Source: SVTX01 sp045588675
GTDB lineage: Bacteria; Bacillota; Clostridia; Oscillospirales; CAG-272
Assembly (NCBI GenBank): GCA_045588675.1
Contig: JAZNER010000072.1
Location: forward strand, 1 to 38,481
Direction: 5' to 3'
Length of the DNA: 38,481 bases
The notes under the pieces are model-generated. The model had not been told where the DNA came from. It was given only the letters and a program-made list of their open reading frames with translations, and did no database searches. Below, piece after piece: positions 6,531-13,914 of the stretch. Each line of letters starts with the position of its first letter. The first letter of the stretch is position 1. The translations under genes were made by a program, and so were the position numbers.

Positions 6531-7108
6531 GAGAATCCTTTGTTTTTCACGAAGATTACATCTGCGATTTACCCGCAGACTACAAGGCGGATTTTATACG
6601 CTACACCGTAGAATACGGATTGTACGGACAAAGGCCGAAGATTGCCGACGGCACATTAGAAATGGCATTGTGGGCGAAAATTGCCCGCAGGATAGACGCG
6701 GAAACAGAACGCTATCAAGCCATAAGCGCAAAGCGACGCGAAGCAGCTAACAAACGCTATGCAAAAGCAACGCCGCCAGCTACAAAAAATGCAAATGCAG
6801 AGTTTGCAGAAGAGCCGAAAGCAAAACCAGCAAAAGAAGAGCCAGCCAAGCGCACGAGCTTTGAAAAGCCAACGGTTGAGGAAATCGCGGCATATTGCAG
6901 CGAACGCAAAAACGGCATAGACCCGCAGGCGTTCTTTGATTTTTACGAATCCAAAGGCTGGAAAGTCGGAGCTGTAAAAATGAAAGATTGGCGGGCAAGC
7001 GTCCGCACATGGGAGCAACGCCACAAGAACGAGGGCGGCGGGCGAAAAGCGGGCGGAATGTGGGGAAACGAAAACGAAATCCCCGACGAAATCACAGATT
7101 TATTTTAA
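6527..7108 (+). CDS. Phage replication initiator or replisome organiser
   Basis: The 193-residue protein has an N-terminal domain (SFVFHEDYICDLPADYKADF...) like those of phage proteins named replisome organiser or DUF6291. A charged Ala/Lys/Pro linker (about 80-110) follows, then a C-terminal module VEEIAAYCSERKNGIDPQAF with FYESKGWKVG and DWRASVRTWEQ. This last module recurs in DnaD-like and helicase-recruiting phage proteins. It sits immediately before the DnaC-like loader, the usual order in phages that recruit the host DnaB helicase. Domain assignment is by motif memory, so moderate. Confidence 0.7.
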   Translation: MRESFVFHEDYICDLPADYKADFIRYTVEYGLYGQRPKIADGTLEMALWAKIARRIDAETERYQAISAKRREAANKRYAKATPPATKNANAEFAEEPKAKPAKEEPAKRTSFEKPTVEEIAAYCSERKNGIDPQAFFDFYESKGWKVGAVKMKDWRASVRTWEQRHKNEGGGRKAGGMWGNENEIPDEITDLF

Positions 7109-7136
7109 TTAAAAAAATATAAAGAGGTGCGGAGAA

Positions 7137-7841
7137 ATGAACGAAGCGAGAAAATTATCGGACATATTGAATATTGATTTTTCGCAATATTCAGCCGAAC
7201 GCGACGCAGAAATCGCGGAAATGGAGCGCAAGCAGGCAGAACGCGAGAAAATCGAACGCTATAAAAGACAAGCCCCTGCGCGCTATTGGAATGAGAGTAT
7301 AGACACATACAAGGCAGAAACAGAAGCGCAGATAAAAGCAAAGACGGCGACACAGGATTTTATTAACGCCGTAGATTGCGGCGTATTTTGCAGTCTAATT
7401 TTTATCGGGACAGTAGGGACAGGGAAAACACACCTCGCCCTTTCAATTATCCGCGAGTGCGGCGGAATGTATCGGCTATCGCCTAACATTGTAGAGGAAT
7501 TGCGCCGCGCAAAATCATTTACGGCCAAAGAATCAGAAGCCGAAATCTTGGAAAACTACGGCAACGCGCGGCTATTGGTAATTGACGAAATCGGGCGCGG
7601 AGTAGCCGCAGCCGAAGAACAATATATGTTGTATCAAATCATTAATGAGCGATATAACCGACGCAAGCCGACTATTTTAATTAGCAATCAGACAAAAAAA
7701 GATTTTTTGAACTATGTAGGAATCGCCGCAACCGACCGCTTAACCGAGAGCGCACAAGTTGTGGAGTTTACGGGCAAAAGCTACCGCGGGAAAATAAGGC
7801 GCGAAAGTGAACACAACACAACCCGTCCAGCTGGAGTTTGA
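7137..7841 (+). CDS. dnaC: DnaC-like helicase loader (AAA+ ATPase)
   Basis: The 234-residue protein carries Walker A GTVGTGKT (91-98) and Walker B LLVIDEIG (Asp150-Glu151). A sensor I-like ILISNQTKKDF and an Arg-finger region AATDRLTESAQVVEF follow, as in the DnaC/IstB family. The first 75 residues are a charged helical part that would contact the helicase. It presumably loads the host replicative helicase at the phage origin. It follows the initiator gene after 28 nt with GAGGTGCGG as ribosome-binding site. Confidence 0.9.
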   Translation: MNEARKLSDILNIDFSQYSAERDAEIAEMERKQAEREKIERYKRQAPARYWNESIDTYKAETEAQIKAKTATQDFINAVDCGVFCSLIFIGTVGTGKTHLALSIIRECGGMYRLSPNIVEELRRAKSFTAKESEAEILENYGNARLLVIDEIGRGVAAAEEQYMLYQIINERYNRRKPTILISNQTKKDFLNYVGIAATDRLTESAQVVEFTGKSYRGKIRRESEHNTTRPAGV

Positions 7842-8253
7842 CTTCGGAGAGTTACCGCAGACAAAGCAGACACCAACCCCGCCCCATTATGACCAGCCGC
7901 AAAACGACAACGAGCGACTTTTAAATTATCAATGGGAATATAAAAACGGCGACAAAAGCGCGCTAAATGCCATGTATAAATTAGGCTATAAAATCGCCCT
8001 TAAATACATCAACGCAAAGGCGCGCAAAAACCGCCATATAGAAGAATTGAGCTACAGCGAAAAAGAGGAAAAGGCACATAATGCCATTACATACATAATA
8101 GCCCGCTATTTACGGGTGCAGGATTTTGTAATTAAAGAGAGCTTCACCAGCTATTTATATTTACGAATACAACACGAATTATTTTACCGCCGCAAAGTTG
8201 ACGAGATTGTCAGCTTTGTAGACATGGAAACATTTTATAGAGGTGCGAAATGA
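7807..8253 (+). CDS. Sigma-70 region-2-like protein (tentative)
   Basis: The product, 148 residues, starts at GTG 7807 and overlaps the loader gene by 35 nt. After a Pro/Thr-rich N-terminus, residues about 38-140 read like a sigma-factor region 2: a helix with LGYKIALKYI, then EKEEKAHNAITYIIARYL, then SFTSYLYLRIQHELFYRRK. This is the order of the core-binding and -10-recognition helices in small sigma factors. No clear region 4 is present. It is the third-to-last early gene, and repeated ATGACTATA motifs begin just downstream, so a role in switching to late transcription is attractive but unproven. Confidence 0.4.
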   Translation: MNTTQPVQLEFDFGELPQTKQTPTPPHYDQPQNDNERLLNYQWEYKNGDKSALNAMYKLGYKIALKYINAKARKNRHIEELSYSEKEEKAHNAITYIIARYLRVQDFVIKESFTSYLYLRIQHELFYRRKVDEIVSFVDMETFYRGAK

Positions 8254-8639
8254 CTTTCCAACAAGTAAAAGAGCAGTATATAAAACCGCCGTTTAAATAT
8301 TGGATCTTACCGCGTGGATTTGTACACGGTAATTTTTTAACATTTAATACAATCAGAGAAGCAAAAGCAAAAGTCGAAGAGTTACTTTTGACGGAACGCG
8401 TCGGCGAATACGACATATTAAATGTGTATGTATCAAAAGACCCGTGGCGAAAAGGTTATATGTCGGCAAAAATATTATCATGCGGCAAAGATTTTGAATG
8501 GTATAGATATACCGACCATGATTTTGCATTACATACGGCTTTTTTCTTTTCAGACAATGCCGTCGCCCGCTGGAATCCGCAGAAGTACCAAAAACTAAAA
8601 GAAATGTTTGAAAAAGGAAGATTTGATAAAGAGGATTAG
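8250..8639 (+). CDS. Early protein, unknown
   Basis: The product is 129 residues, rich in aromatic residues (FKYWILPRGFVHGNFLTF, KDFEWYRYTDHDFALHTAFF). No known domain was recognised and no membrane segment is obvious. It overlaps the preceding stop by 4 nt and is followed after 3 nt by the Cys-rich gene. Codon use is slightly more AT-rich than in neighbouring genes, which may mark a recent acquisition. Confidence 0.65.
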   Translation: MTFQQVKEQYIKPPFKYWILPRGFVHGNFLTFNTIREAKAKVEELLLTERVGEYDILNVYVSKDPWRKGYMSAKILSCGKDFEWYRYTDHDFALHTAFFFSDNAVARWNPQKYQKLKEMFEKGRFDKED

Positions 8640-8642
8640 AAA

Positions 8643-8897
8643 ATGCCCGTACCCGATAGTTTTAATTTATACAAAGATTTTCAAGGCTGCGAGATTTGCG
8701 GCAAGGCATACACCGACGACAAGTTTGTCCGCGTAATGGTAGACAATGACAAAGACGGAGTGGAGAAAGAAAAAAGAATCTGCTGCATTTGTATTTATTG
8801 CCGTGAAAAATGCAGAACCGACCCAGCATTTGAAAAAGCCACGACAGAAAAGGTTTTTAATCAGAAGTTGGGGCGAAGAATAAAAATAATAAAATAA
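8643..8897 (+). CDS. Small Cys-rich zinc-ribbon-like protein
   Basis: The product is 84 residues. Cys16-X2-Cys19 (CEICGKAY) is followed about 28 residues later by a Cys-rich block CCICIYCREKC, which could complete a zinc ribbon. The C-terminus is basic (KLGRRIKIIK). Small zinc-ribbon proteins in phage early regions may bind DNA or RNA polymerase, but no specific role can be assigned. It is the last gene before a strong terminator at 8927-8951 and closes the early operon. Confidence 0.65.
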   Translation: MPVPDSFNLYKDFQGCEICGKAYTDDKFVRVMVDNDKDGVEKEKRICCICIYCREKCRTDPAFEKATTEKVFNQKLGRRIKIIK

Positions 8898-8926
8898 AAC
8901 ATCACGAAAACATGAATATTTTTCAC

Positions 8927-8951
8927 GCCCCGCAATTTTACGGGGCTTTTT
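8927..8951 (+). terminator. Terminator of the early operon
   Basis: GCCCCG (8927-8932) pairs with CGGGGC (8941-8946) across an 8-nt loop, followed by TTTTT. It separates the early genes from the structural genes. Confidence 0.8.
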
Positions 8952-8963
8952 CATTTAACAAAA

Positions 8964-8972
8964 ATGACTATA
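8964..8972 (+). promoter_or_regulatory. ATGACTATA motif, copy 1
   Basis: The motif is preceded by AAA, lies 13 bp after the early terminator, and is 22 nt (AAACCAATG side) upstream of ATG 8994, which has its own AGGAGG. The position right after a terminator and before a new operon favours a promoter element (TATA as part of a -10). In this copy the motif's ATG is also in frame with the downstream gene. Confidence 0.55.
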
Positions 8973-8993
8973 CAGGCAGGAGGATATAAACCA

Positions 8994-9314
8994 ATGAAAA
9001 AATGGGGAATTATCGGAGCTTTGCTTTTTGCGGGCGCGGTTGTATTCGGCTATTTCTGCAACTTTCCAGCAGCCACAATTATTGAAATTGCGGTCGCAGC
9101 TTTCGGACTTTGCGCGGTAATCGTATCAGCCGTAAAGGGCGCAAAAGAAAAGAAAATCGCGACATGGAAAACTATTGTCGTAATCGTATTTGCAACCATT
9201 GGCGGCGTTGTATGCTGCCTTGGCGGACTTGCGCAGAATATCTTTGCAGAAATCAGCGGCGCAGCTCTTGCGCTTTTGGCTGTAATTTTCGGCATGGTAT
9301 ACAACAAGAAGTAA
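8994..9314 (+). CDS. Small membrane protein, unknown
   Basis: The product is 106 residues, nearly all hydrophobic. Three or four membrane segments are likely (about 4-20, 24-45, 54-75 and 83-102), with a KGAKEKK loop between the second and third. ATG 8994 follows AGGAGG; an in-frame ATG at 8964 would add ten residues but lacks a ribosome-binding site. It is the first gene after the early terminator and lies before the scaffold gene. It could be a holin-like or superinfection-exclusion protein. No family was recognised. Confidence 0.65.
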   Translation: MKKWGIIGALLFAGAVVFGYFCNFPAATIIEIAVAAFGLCAVIVSAVKGAKEKKIATWKTIVVIVFATIGGVVCCLGGLAQNIFAEISGAALALLAVIFGMVYNKK

Positions 9315-9330
9315 AAGGGTTTACACCCAC

Positions 9331-9372
9331 ACGGCGGCAATGCACCGCACCTCGCAAAGTCGCCGTTTTTTT
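9331..9372 (+). terminator. Terminator after the membrane protein gene
   Basis: ACGGCG (9331-9336) pairs with CGCCGT (9361-9366), followed by a run of seven T. The loop is long (24 nt) but could fold further. It isolates the membrane protein gene from the capsid genes. Confidence 0.55.
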
Positions 9373-9394
9373 GATACTAACGCCATTTGTAAAA

Positions 9395-9472
9395 ATGACT
9401 ATGTATATAGCGGAGCAGCAGCGCGTAATCTGCGGCTATCCTATTGGCGGGCACGCCGTAAAAAATGTGTAG
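9395..9472 (+). promoter_or_regulatory. ATGACTATG motif variant, with a possible 25-codon leader
   Basis: AAAATGACTATG (motif at 9395-9403) differs from the other copies only in the last base. It follows a terminator and precedes the scaffold gene by about 90 nt. Read as a start codon it opens a 25-codon frame ending GHAVKNV at TAG 9470-9472, 13 nt before the scaffold ATG. Either a late promoter or a leader peptide is possible. No ribosome-binding site precedes it. Confidence 0.4.
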
Positions 9473-9485
9473 GGAGATACAAAAT

Positions 9486-10028
9486 ATGAAGCGTGATTTT
9501 TTAGAGGGATTGGGACTTGAAGCCGAAGCAATCGACAAGATTATGAAAGAAAACGGCAAAGACATTGAGGGCGCAAAAGCGAAGTTCGCCGACTACGACG
9601 AAGTAAAGAAGCAGCTCGAAACTGCAAACACAACGCTCGAGAAGTTCAAGGACTACGACCAAACAAAGGCAGATGTTGAAAAATACAAAGCCGAGCTGAA
9701 AAAATCGCAGGAAGAAAGCGCGGCAAAAATCGCCGCTATGGAGCGTTCGGGAAAAGTAAAAGATTACCTTTCGGGCAAAAAGTTTGTAAACAAAATTACA
9801 CAGGACGCAATCACCGCGAAAATGTGCGAAGCATTGGGAGCAGACGAAAGCAAGGGAAAGAATCTTGATGATATTTTCGCCGAAATCACAAAAGACCAGT
9901 CGGACATCTTAAAAGACGATAACGCACCGACCCCGCCCGTAGTTCCAGCAATGGGCGGCAAAGGCGGAAAGTCAGACGATGACGCACAGGCGCGCGCCGT
10001 TATGGGGTTGCCGCCTAAAAAAGATTAA
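9486..10028 (+). CDS. Capsid scaffold protein (phage GP20 family)
   Basis: The 180-residue protein is mostly a long charged coiled coil (about 20-100: DYDEVKKQLETANTTLEKFK and KYKAELKKSQEE), followed by a helical region with Lys/Asp-rich turns and a flexible Gly/Asp/Lys tail. This is the organisation of the GP20-type scaffold in Gram-positive and related siphophages. It directs assembly of the procapsid and is then lost. Its position directly before the major capsid gene supports the call. ATG 9486 has AGGGAG upstream. Confidence 0.85.
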   Translation: MKRDFLEGLGLEAEAIDKIMKENGKDIEGAKAKFADYDEVKKQLETANTTLEKFKDYDQTKADVEKYKAELKKSQEESAAKIAAMERSGKVKDYLSGKKFVNKITQDAITAKMCEALGADESKGKNLDDIFAEITKDQSDILKDDNAPTPPVVPAMGGKGGKSDDDAQARAVMGLPPKKD

Positions 10029-10045
10029 ACAGGAGATTTTAAACT

Positions 10046-11077
10046 ATGGCTAATCAGATTGCAAAGTTTAAGAAGTATGTAGCACTTCTTGACGAAGTCT
10101 ATCAGAACGAATCAAAGACCGCCGTGCTTGAAAGCGACGCAACACTCGCACAGGCAGGTGCAAACGCAAACGAAATTGTTATCCCTAAGCTCGACATGGA
10201 CGGCTTGGGAGATTATGACCGCAACAGTGGATATGTAAACGGCGATGTTACAATGACTAACGAAACCGTACAGTTCAACTATGACCGCGGCCGTAAGTTC
10301 AGCATTGACAATATGGATAATGAGGAAACCGCAGGGCTTGCCTTTGGTAAACTTGCCGCCGAGTTTATCCGTACTAAAGTCGTACCCGAACAGGACGCTT
10401 TCAGATTTGCTAAATATGCAAGTTTGGCAGGCACAAAGAAAAAGGAAACTTTGTCCACTGGAACAGATGTACTCGCAGCATTACAGGCCGCAACATCTGC
10501 AATGGACGACGACGAAGTCCCAGCAGAAAACCGCCACTTGTTCATTACATCGGCATTGCTCACAGCTGCGCAGAATGTAGACACAAACAAGAGTAAAGAT
10601 ATTTTGGGAGCATTTGCAACAATTACCAAAGTCCCAACAGCCCGCTTTATGACATTGGTCGGATTGCTCGACGGTAAAACATCGGGCGAAACAAAGGGCG
10701 GCTTTACAAAGGTTGCAACAAAGTTCAAGGCAACTACCGACGAAGCTGTTGTCGAGGGCAAAACATATTACACAAGAAGCGGCACAGAGGGTCATTATGT
10801 TTATACCGTAGTTGCAAGCCCTTCAACTGCAAGCATTGCCAACTACTACGAAGTAGATACAGACGGAAGCCACACACTTAATTTCTTGATTGCTGAAAAA
10901 TCCGCAATCATGCAGTACACAAAGCACCGCGTAGACAAGGCAATCCCGCCCGAAGATAACCCCGACGCTGACGCATGGATCTTTAATTTCCGTGAGTACG
11001 GTCTTGCGGATATGTACGAAAACAAGACAGCGGGCGTATATGCCAGCTATAACGGCGCAGACCTTGCACAGGAGTAG
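10046..11077 (+). CDS. Major capsid protein
   Basis: The 343-residue protein begins with a short helix (QIAKFKKYVALLDEVYQNES). It contains IVIPKLDMDGLGDYDRNSGY and VQFNYDRGRKFSIDNMDNEE, typical of HK97-fold capsid proteins of the class that pairs with GP20 scaffolds. Residues about 224-272 (TYYTRSGTEGHYVYTVV) look like an inserted beta-rich domain that could decorate the capsid surface. It follows the scaffold gene after 17 nt with AGGAG as ribosome-binding site. Confidence 0.9.
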   Translation: MANQIAKFKKYVALLDEVYQNESKTAVLESDATLAQAGANANEIVIPKLDMDGLGDYDRNSGYVNGDVTMTNETVQFNYDRGRKFSIDNMDNEETAGLAFGKLAAEFIRTKVVPEQDAFRFAKYASLAGTKKKETLSTGTDVLAALQAATSAMDDDEVPAENRHLFITSALLTAAQNVDTNKSKDILGAFATITKVPTARFMTLVGLLDGKTSGETKGGFTKVATKFKATTDEAVVEGKTYYTRSGTEGHYVYTVVASPSTASIANYYEVDTDGSHTLNFLIAEKSAIMQYTKHRVDKAIPPEDNPDADAWIFNFREYGLADMYENKTAGVYASYNGADLAQE

Positions 11078-11083
11078 TCCAGT

Positions 11084-11311
11084 ATGAAAGTAATCGGATA
11101 TAAACAGCCGCAGCCAATTATTAAGGCAAAGAGCGACAAAGCAGACAAACCAAAGGCAGGCGGAAAGCAGGGCGGAAACAAGCCGAATAATGCGAATAAA
11201 GACGCAAATAAGAACGGCGGCAACAAGCCACAGGGCGACGCTGCAAAAGCTGACACAGCAAAGGCAGACGAAGCCAAAGGCGACAAGCCAGCAGACGACG
11301 GTAAGAACTAA
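11084..11311 (+). CDS. Low-complexity Lys/Gly/Asn-rich protein
   Basis: The product is 75 residues. After MKVIGYKQPQPIIK it is almost entirely Lys, Ala, Asp, Asn and Gly, so it is probably disordered. Similar short tails follow capsid genes in some phages as head-decoration or DNA-binding proteins, but no function can be assigned. It starts 6 nt after the capsid stop and ends 12 nt before the connector gene. Confidence 0.6.
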   Translation: MKVIGYKQPQPIIKAKSDKADKPKAGGKQGGNKPNNANKDANKNGGNKPQGDAAKADTAKADEAKGDKPADDGKN

Positions 11312-11323
11312 GGAGCGGGCGGA

Positions 11324-11713
11324 ATGTTCGAGAATGTAAATTATACATATTACAGTGAAACTCTAGGGCGTTCCGCCGTGCCAACCGAAGCGGATTTTAA
11401 CCGATACGCCGATGATAACCGCCTTTTTATGAAAGGCTTAATCATCGATGGAATCGTAACGGAGCGGGAAGAAAACGGAATCGATAACGCAATTTGTAGA
11501 ATGATAGAAATTGATTATCTGACCGAGCAGGAAGCAAGCGGCGCGGCAAATGAAAACGGCGGCAGCGTAGCCAGCGAAAGCATTAACGGCTATTCGTACA
11601 GCTACGACAAGACCGCACAGCAGGAAGCCGTAAAACGCAACGCAAAAAGCGCAGCAGAAAAGAAAATTGACATCATCAAACTGTATAACAATTATCGCGC
11701 GGGGGTTTGCTAA
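11324..11713 (+). CDS. Head-tail connector protein (gp6-like)
   Basis: The 129-residue protein is predicted to be all-helical, with a first helix after VPTEADFNRYADDNRLFMKG, an acidic middle, a Ser/Asn/Gly-rich loop and a C-terminal helix KKIDIIKLYNNYRAG. The order scaffold, capsid, this gene, then three minor capsid genes, matches the standard connector block of siphophages, where this slot holds the adaptor below the portal. Support is mostly positional. It overlaps the next start as TAATG. Confidence 0.7.
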   Translation: MFENVNYTYYSETLGRSAVPTEADFNRYADDNRLFMKGLIIDGIVTEREENGIDNAICRMIEIDYLTEQEASGAANENGGSVASESINGYSYSYDKTAQQEAVKRNAKSAAEKKIDIIKLYNNYRAGVC

Positions 11714-12072
11714 TGAGCCGACCAATACCCGCGCGGCTTTTGGTACACGATTGTGTATTAAAGCGTAAAACAGGCATAGACCGAAACCGAAACCCGACTT
11801 ACTCCGAAACCGTTCTAAAGCGTGTCCGAATCGGCGCGATTTTTCAGACAATACGGGGCAATATCGGGGAAACCAAAGCCGACACCCTAACGCTTTTCAT
11901 TGACGCGGCAAACACGCAATTTGAAACAACGGCGGGCGAAACTGCGGCGGCAATTATCCCGATAGAAACGGACGCTATAACATGGAACGGCAAAGACTAC
12001 ACCGTGCGCAGCGTTACGCCATGCTACACGCAGGGAGCAGCCCCGCACCATTGGGAGATTACACTTGAATAA
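11713..12072 (+). CDS. Head closure / minor capsid protein 1
   Basis: The 119-residue protein is beta-rich: LLVHDCVLKRKTGIDRNRNP, VRIGAIFQTIRGNIGETKAD, DAITWNGKDYTVRSVTPCYT, then HHWEITLE. This strand and turn pattern fits the head-completion proteins classed as phage minor capsid protein 1. It would close the head after packaging and dock the tail. ATG 11713 overlaps the preceding stop. Confidence 0.7.
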   Translation: MSRPIPARLLVHDCVLKRKTGIDRNRNPTYSETVLKRVRIGAIFQTIRGNIGETKADTLTLFIDAANTQFETTAGETAAAIIPIETDAITWNGKDYTVRSVTPCYTQGAAPHHWEITLE

Positions 12073-12433
12073 AAACGGTTGTGTTACATTCACGGTAAAA
12101 GCTAACTTCAACGACGCGGCAACAAAGGTGCGAATCAGCGCGGCAATACATAAAGCGCAGATAAGACTTGACCAGCAAGTTATAACTGACAGTAATTTTT
12201 ATTGTCCGCTAAAAACGGGAACATTGCAGAAATCGGCGATTATTAACACCGTATTAGGCAGTGGCCTTGTAAAATGGCGTACACCATACGCCCGCGCCCA
12301 ATACTACGGCGTAAACTTCGACCGCAGCAAAGACCCGAACCCGAACGCCTGCGCCAAATGGTTTGAAGCGGCAAAAGCCCGAAAATTGAAAGATTGGGAG
12401 AAATTAGTAAATGATACAATCAAAAATAGCTGA
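12065..12433 (+). CDS. Minor capsid protein 2 / tail-connector protein
   Basis: The protein, 122 residues, starts at TTG 12065 inside the preceding gene. The block CPLKTGTLQKSAI..WRTPYARAQYYG, followed by CAKWFEAAKARKL, is the signature of phage minor capsid protein 2 (HK97 gp10-like neck proteins). In the virion it forms the neck between head completion protein and tail. The overlap of 8 nt with the preceding gene suggests coupled translation. Confidence 0.8.
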   Translation: MNKNGCVTFTVKANFNDAATKVRISAAIHKAQIRLDQQVITDSNFYCPLKTGTLQKSAIINTVLGSGLVKWRTPYARAQYYGVNFDRSKDPNPNACAKWFEAAKARKLKDWEKLVNDTIKNS

Positions 12434-12803
12434 AACAATCAGCGCATGGGTGGAAATCGTCCTTGAATTGCCTTTTACTATTTTCTGCGATTTGATACCC
12501 GACGAGGACGCGGACGGGGCTTGTATAAGGCACGACCCGACCCCAGCGGCAGAAAAACGCTTTATCGACGGCACGCGCGAAGTATCGTGGAACTTCACAT
12601 TTTATACACGATGTAAGGACGCGGAAAACGCGCGCGAGTACGGAAAGCAGATTGTAGACAAATTGGACGGGGCAACAATCGAAAGCCCCGAAAACATAAA
12701 AATAGATTGCGAAGCGGTAACGCTCCCGCAGTTTATCGAAACGGACGCAAAAGGATTTACGACCTATTCGCAGTCCGTAAAATGCACATTTTTAGAGGAG
12801 TAA
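12411..12803 (+). CDS. Tail terminator / minor capsid protein
   Basis: The product, 130 residues, has an N-terminal helix (SKIAETISAWVEIVL) and a mixed alpha/beta core with EVSWNFTFYTRCKDAENAR, ending FTTYSQSVKCTFLEE. Order and composition match the minor capsid or tail-completion proteins that precede the tail tube gene. It overlaps the preceding gene by 23 nt. The family is assigned largely from position. Confidence 0.7.
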   Translation: MIQSKIAETISAWVEIVLELPFTIFCDLIPDEDADGACIRHDPTPAAEKRFIDGTREVSWNFTFYTRCKDAENAREYGKQIVDKLDGATIESPENIKIDCEAVTLPQFIETDAKGFTTYSQSVKCTFLEE

Positions 12804-12810
12804 AACGACT

Positions 12811-13335
12811 ATGGGCGATTTGGTAAAAAAAACAAAAGTCGTGCCTTTCATCAATACAGGCACTAGTCAGAATCCAACATGGACGCAGATAAAAAAATCA
12901 ACATCTTTTACGCTGGCAATGAACCCGCAGACAAAGACCTATGATTTTATTTCCAGCGAAACCCCACAGAATGAAATAGACGGCTACCAGCCGAGCCTTT
13001 CACAGAGTTTAACAATGTTCAAAGGTGAAGCAGATTACGCCGCAATTTTCGATATGCTTTTCCACAGAGCAACAGGGGCAGACGCACACCGCGACGCGCT
13101 GATTGTTTTCTACAAAGAAACATACACAACAGCAGACTCACCAGCGGTTACATATTACAAGGCTTGGAAGATTGACGCGCTCGTAACAATCAACCAAATG
13201 GATACTGTAAACGAAAATATCGACTTCGACCTCGCACTTAATGAGATTAAAGACGGTGCGGTTACAGTAACAAATGGTGTTCCAACATGGGCTGCTGGAA
13301 CATGGAACGGTGACACATTCACACCCGACGAATGA
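12811..13335 (+). CDS. Major tail (tube) protein
   Basis: The 174-residue protein has features of siphophage tail tube proteins: an N-terminal strand KKTKVVPFINTGT, NPQTKTYDFISSETPQNEID, a central FKGEADYAAIFDMLFHRATG, and a closing strand pair KAWKIDALVTINQMD. It would polymerise into the tail tube around the tape measure. GAGGAG lies upstream of ATG 12811. Its 3' end overlaps the Gp15-like gene by 4 nt. Confidence 0.85.
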   Translation: MGDLVKKTKVVPFINTGTSQNPTWTQIKKSTSFTLAMNPQTKTYDFISSETPQNEIDGYQPSLSQSLTMFKGEADYAAIFDMLFHRATGADAHRDALIVFYKETYTTADSPAVTYYKAWKIDALVTINQMDTVNENIDFDLALNEIKDGAVTVTNGVPTWAAGTWNGDTFTPDE

Positions 13336-13892
13336 TTGAATTAAAAAAATCAAGGCTGCCCGAATCCGTAGAGGTTGACGGCAGCCTTTACACTATCCAA
13401 ACATCATTTAAATATTTTCTCCGTTTCATTGAATTGCTAGCCAATAAAGACATAAAGCCGCAAGATTTTGACTTTATGTACAAAAGCAAGAAACCGCAGG
13501 ACAGGGAAAGCGGATTGATTGCTCTAGTACAATTTTGCAACCCGCCGCAGAACTTGCCGCATACCGACAAATTAGAGGGCAGCAGCGAAAAAGCCGTCGA
13601 TTACACTATCGACGCGGATTATATCTTCGCGGCCTTTATGGAGCGTTACGGAATCGACCTAGTTAAAAGCGATATGCACTGGTACAAGTTCCAAGCTCTA
13701 TTTAAGGGATTACACGACACAAAATTAAATGAAATCATCGGCTATAGATTGTGGGAAAACACCAGCGGAAAGCGCGACGCATACACCCGCCAAATGGAGA
13801 AATTAAAATTGGCGTGGGAATTGCCGCAGGAATCGGACGAAGAGGACGAGGACTTAAAAGCCTTTGAAGCCCTGCTTTATCCTAACGAATGA
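13332..13892 (+). CDS. Gp15-type tail assembly chaperone
   Basis: The 186-residue protein starts with strand motifs LPESVEVDGSLYTIQTSFKY. It contains DYIFAAFMERYGIDL and MHWYKFQALFKGLHDTKLNE, the core of phage Gp15 proteins. In other phages this gene sits directly before the tape measure gene and its product acts as tail assembly chaperone. Here the tape measure is 13 kb downstream. The stop TGA (13890-13892) is part of an ATGACTATA motif. Confidence 0.8.
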   Translation: MIELKKSRLPESVEVDGSLYTIQTSFKYFLRFIELLANKDIKPQDFDFMYKSKKPQDRESGLIALVQFCNPPQNLPHTDKLEGSSEKAVDYTIDADYIFAAFMERYGIDLVKSDMHWYKFQALFKGLHDTKLNEIIGYRLWENTSGKRDAYTRQMEKLKLAWELPQESDEEDEDLKAFEALLYPNE

Positions 13893-13897
13893 CTATA
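13889..13897 (+). promoter_or_regulatory. ATGACTATA motif, copy 3
   Basis: The motif overlaps the stop codon of the Gp15-like gene and lies 26 nt before the amidase ATG 13915. Read as a start, it gives a 9-codon frame whose stop overlaps the amidase start as ATGA. AGAGG between motif and gene is a separate ribosome-binding site. Confidence 0.5.
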
Positions 13898-13914
13898 TAC
13901 ACAGAGGTCAAAAC

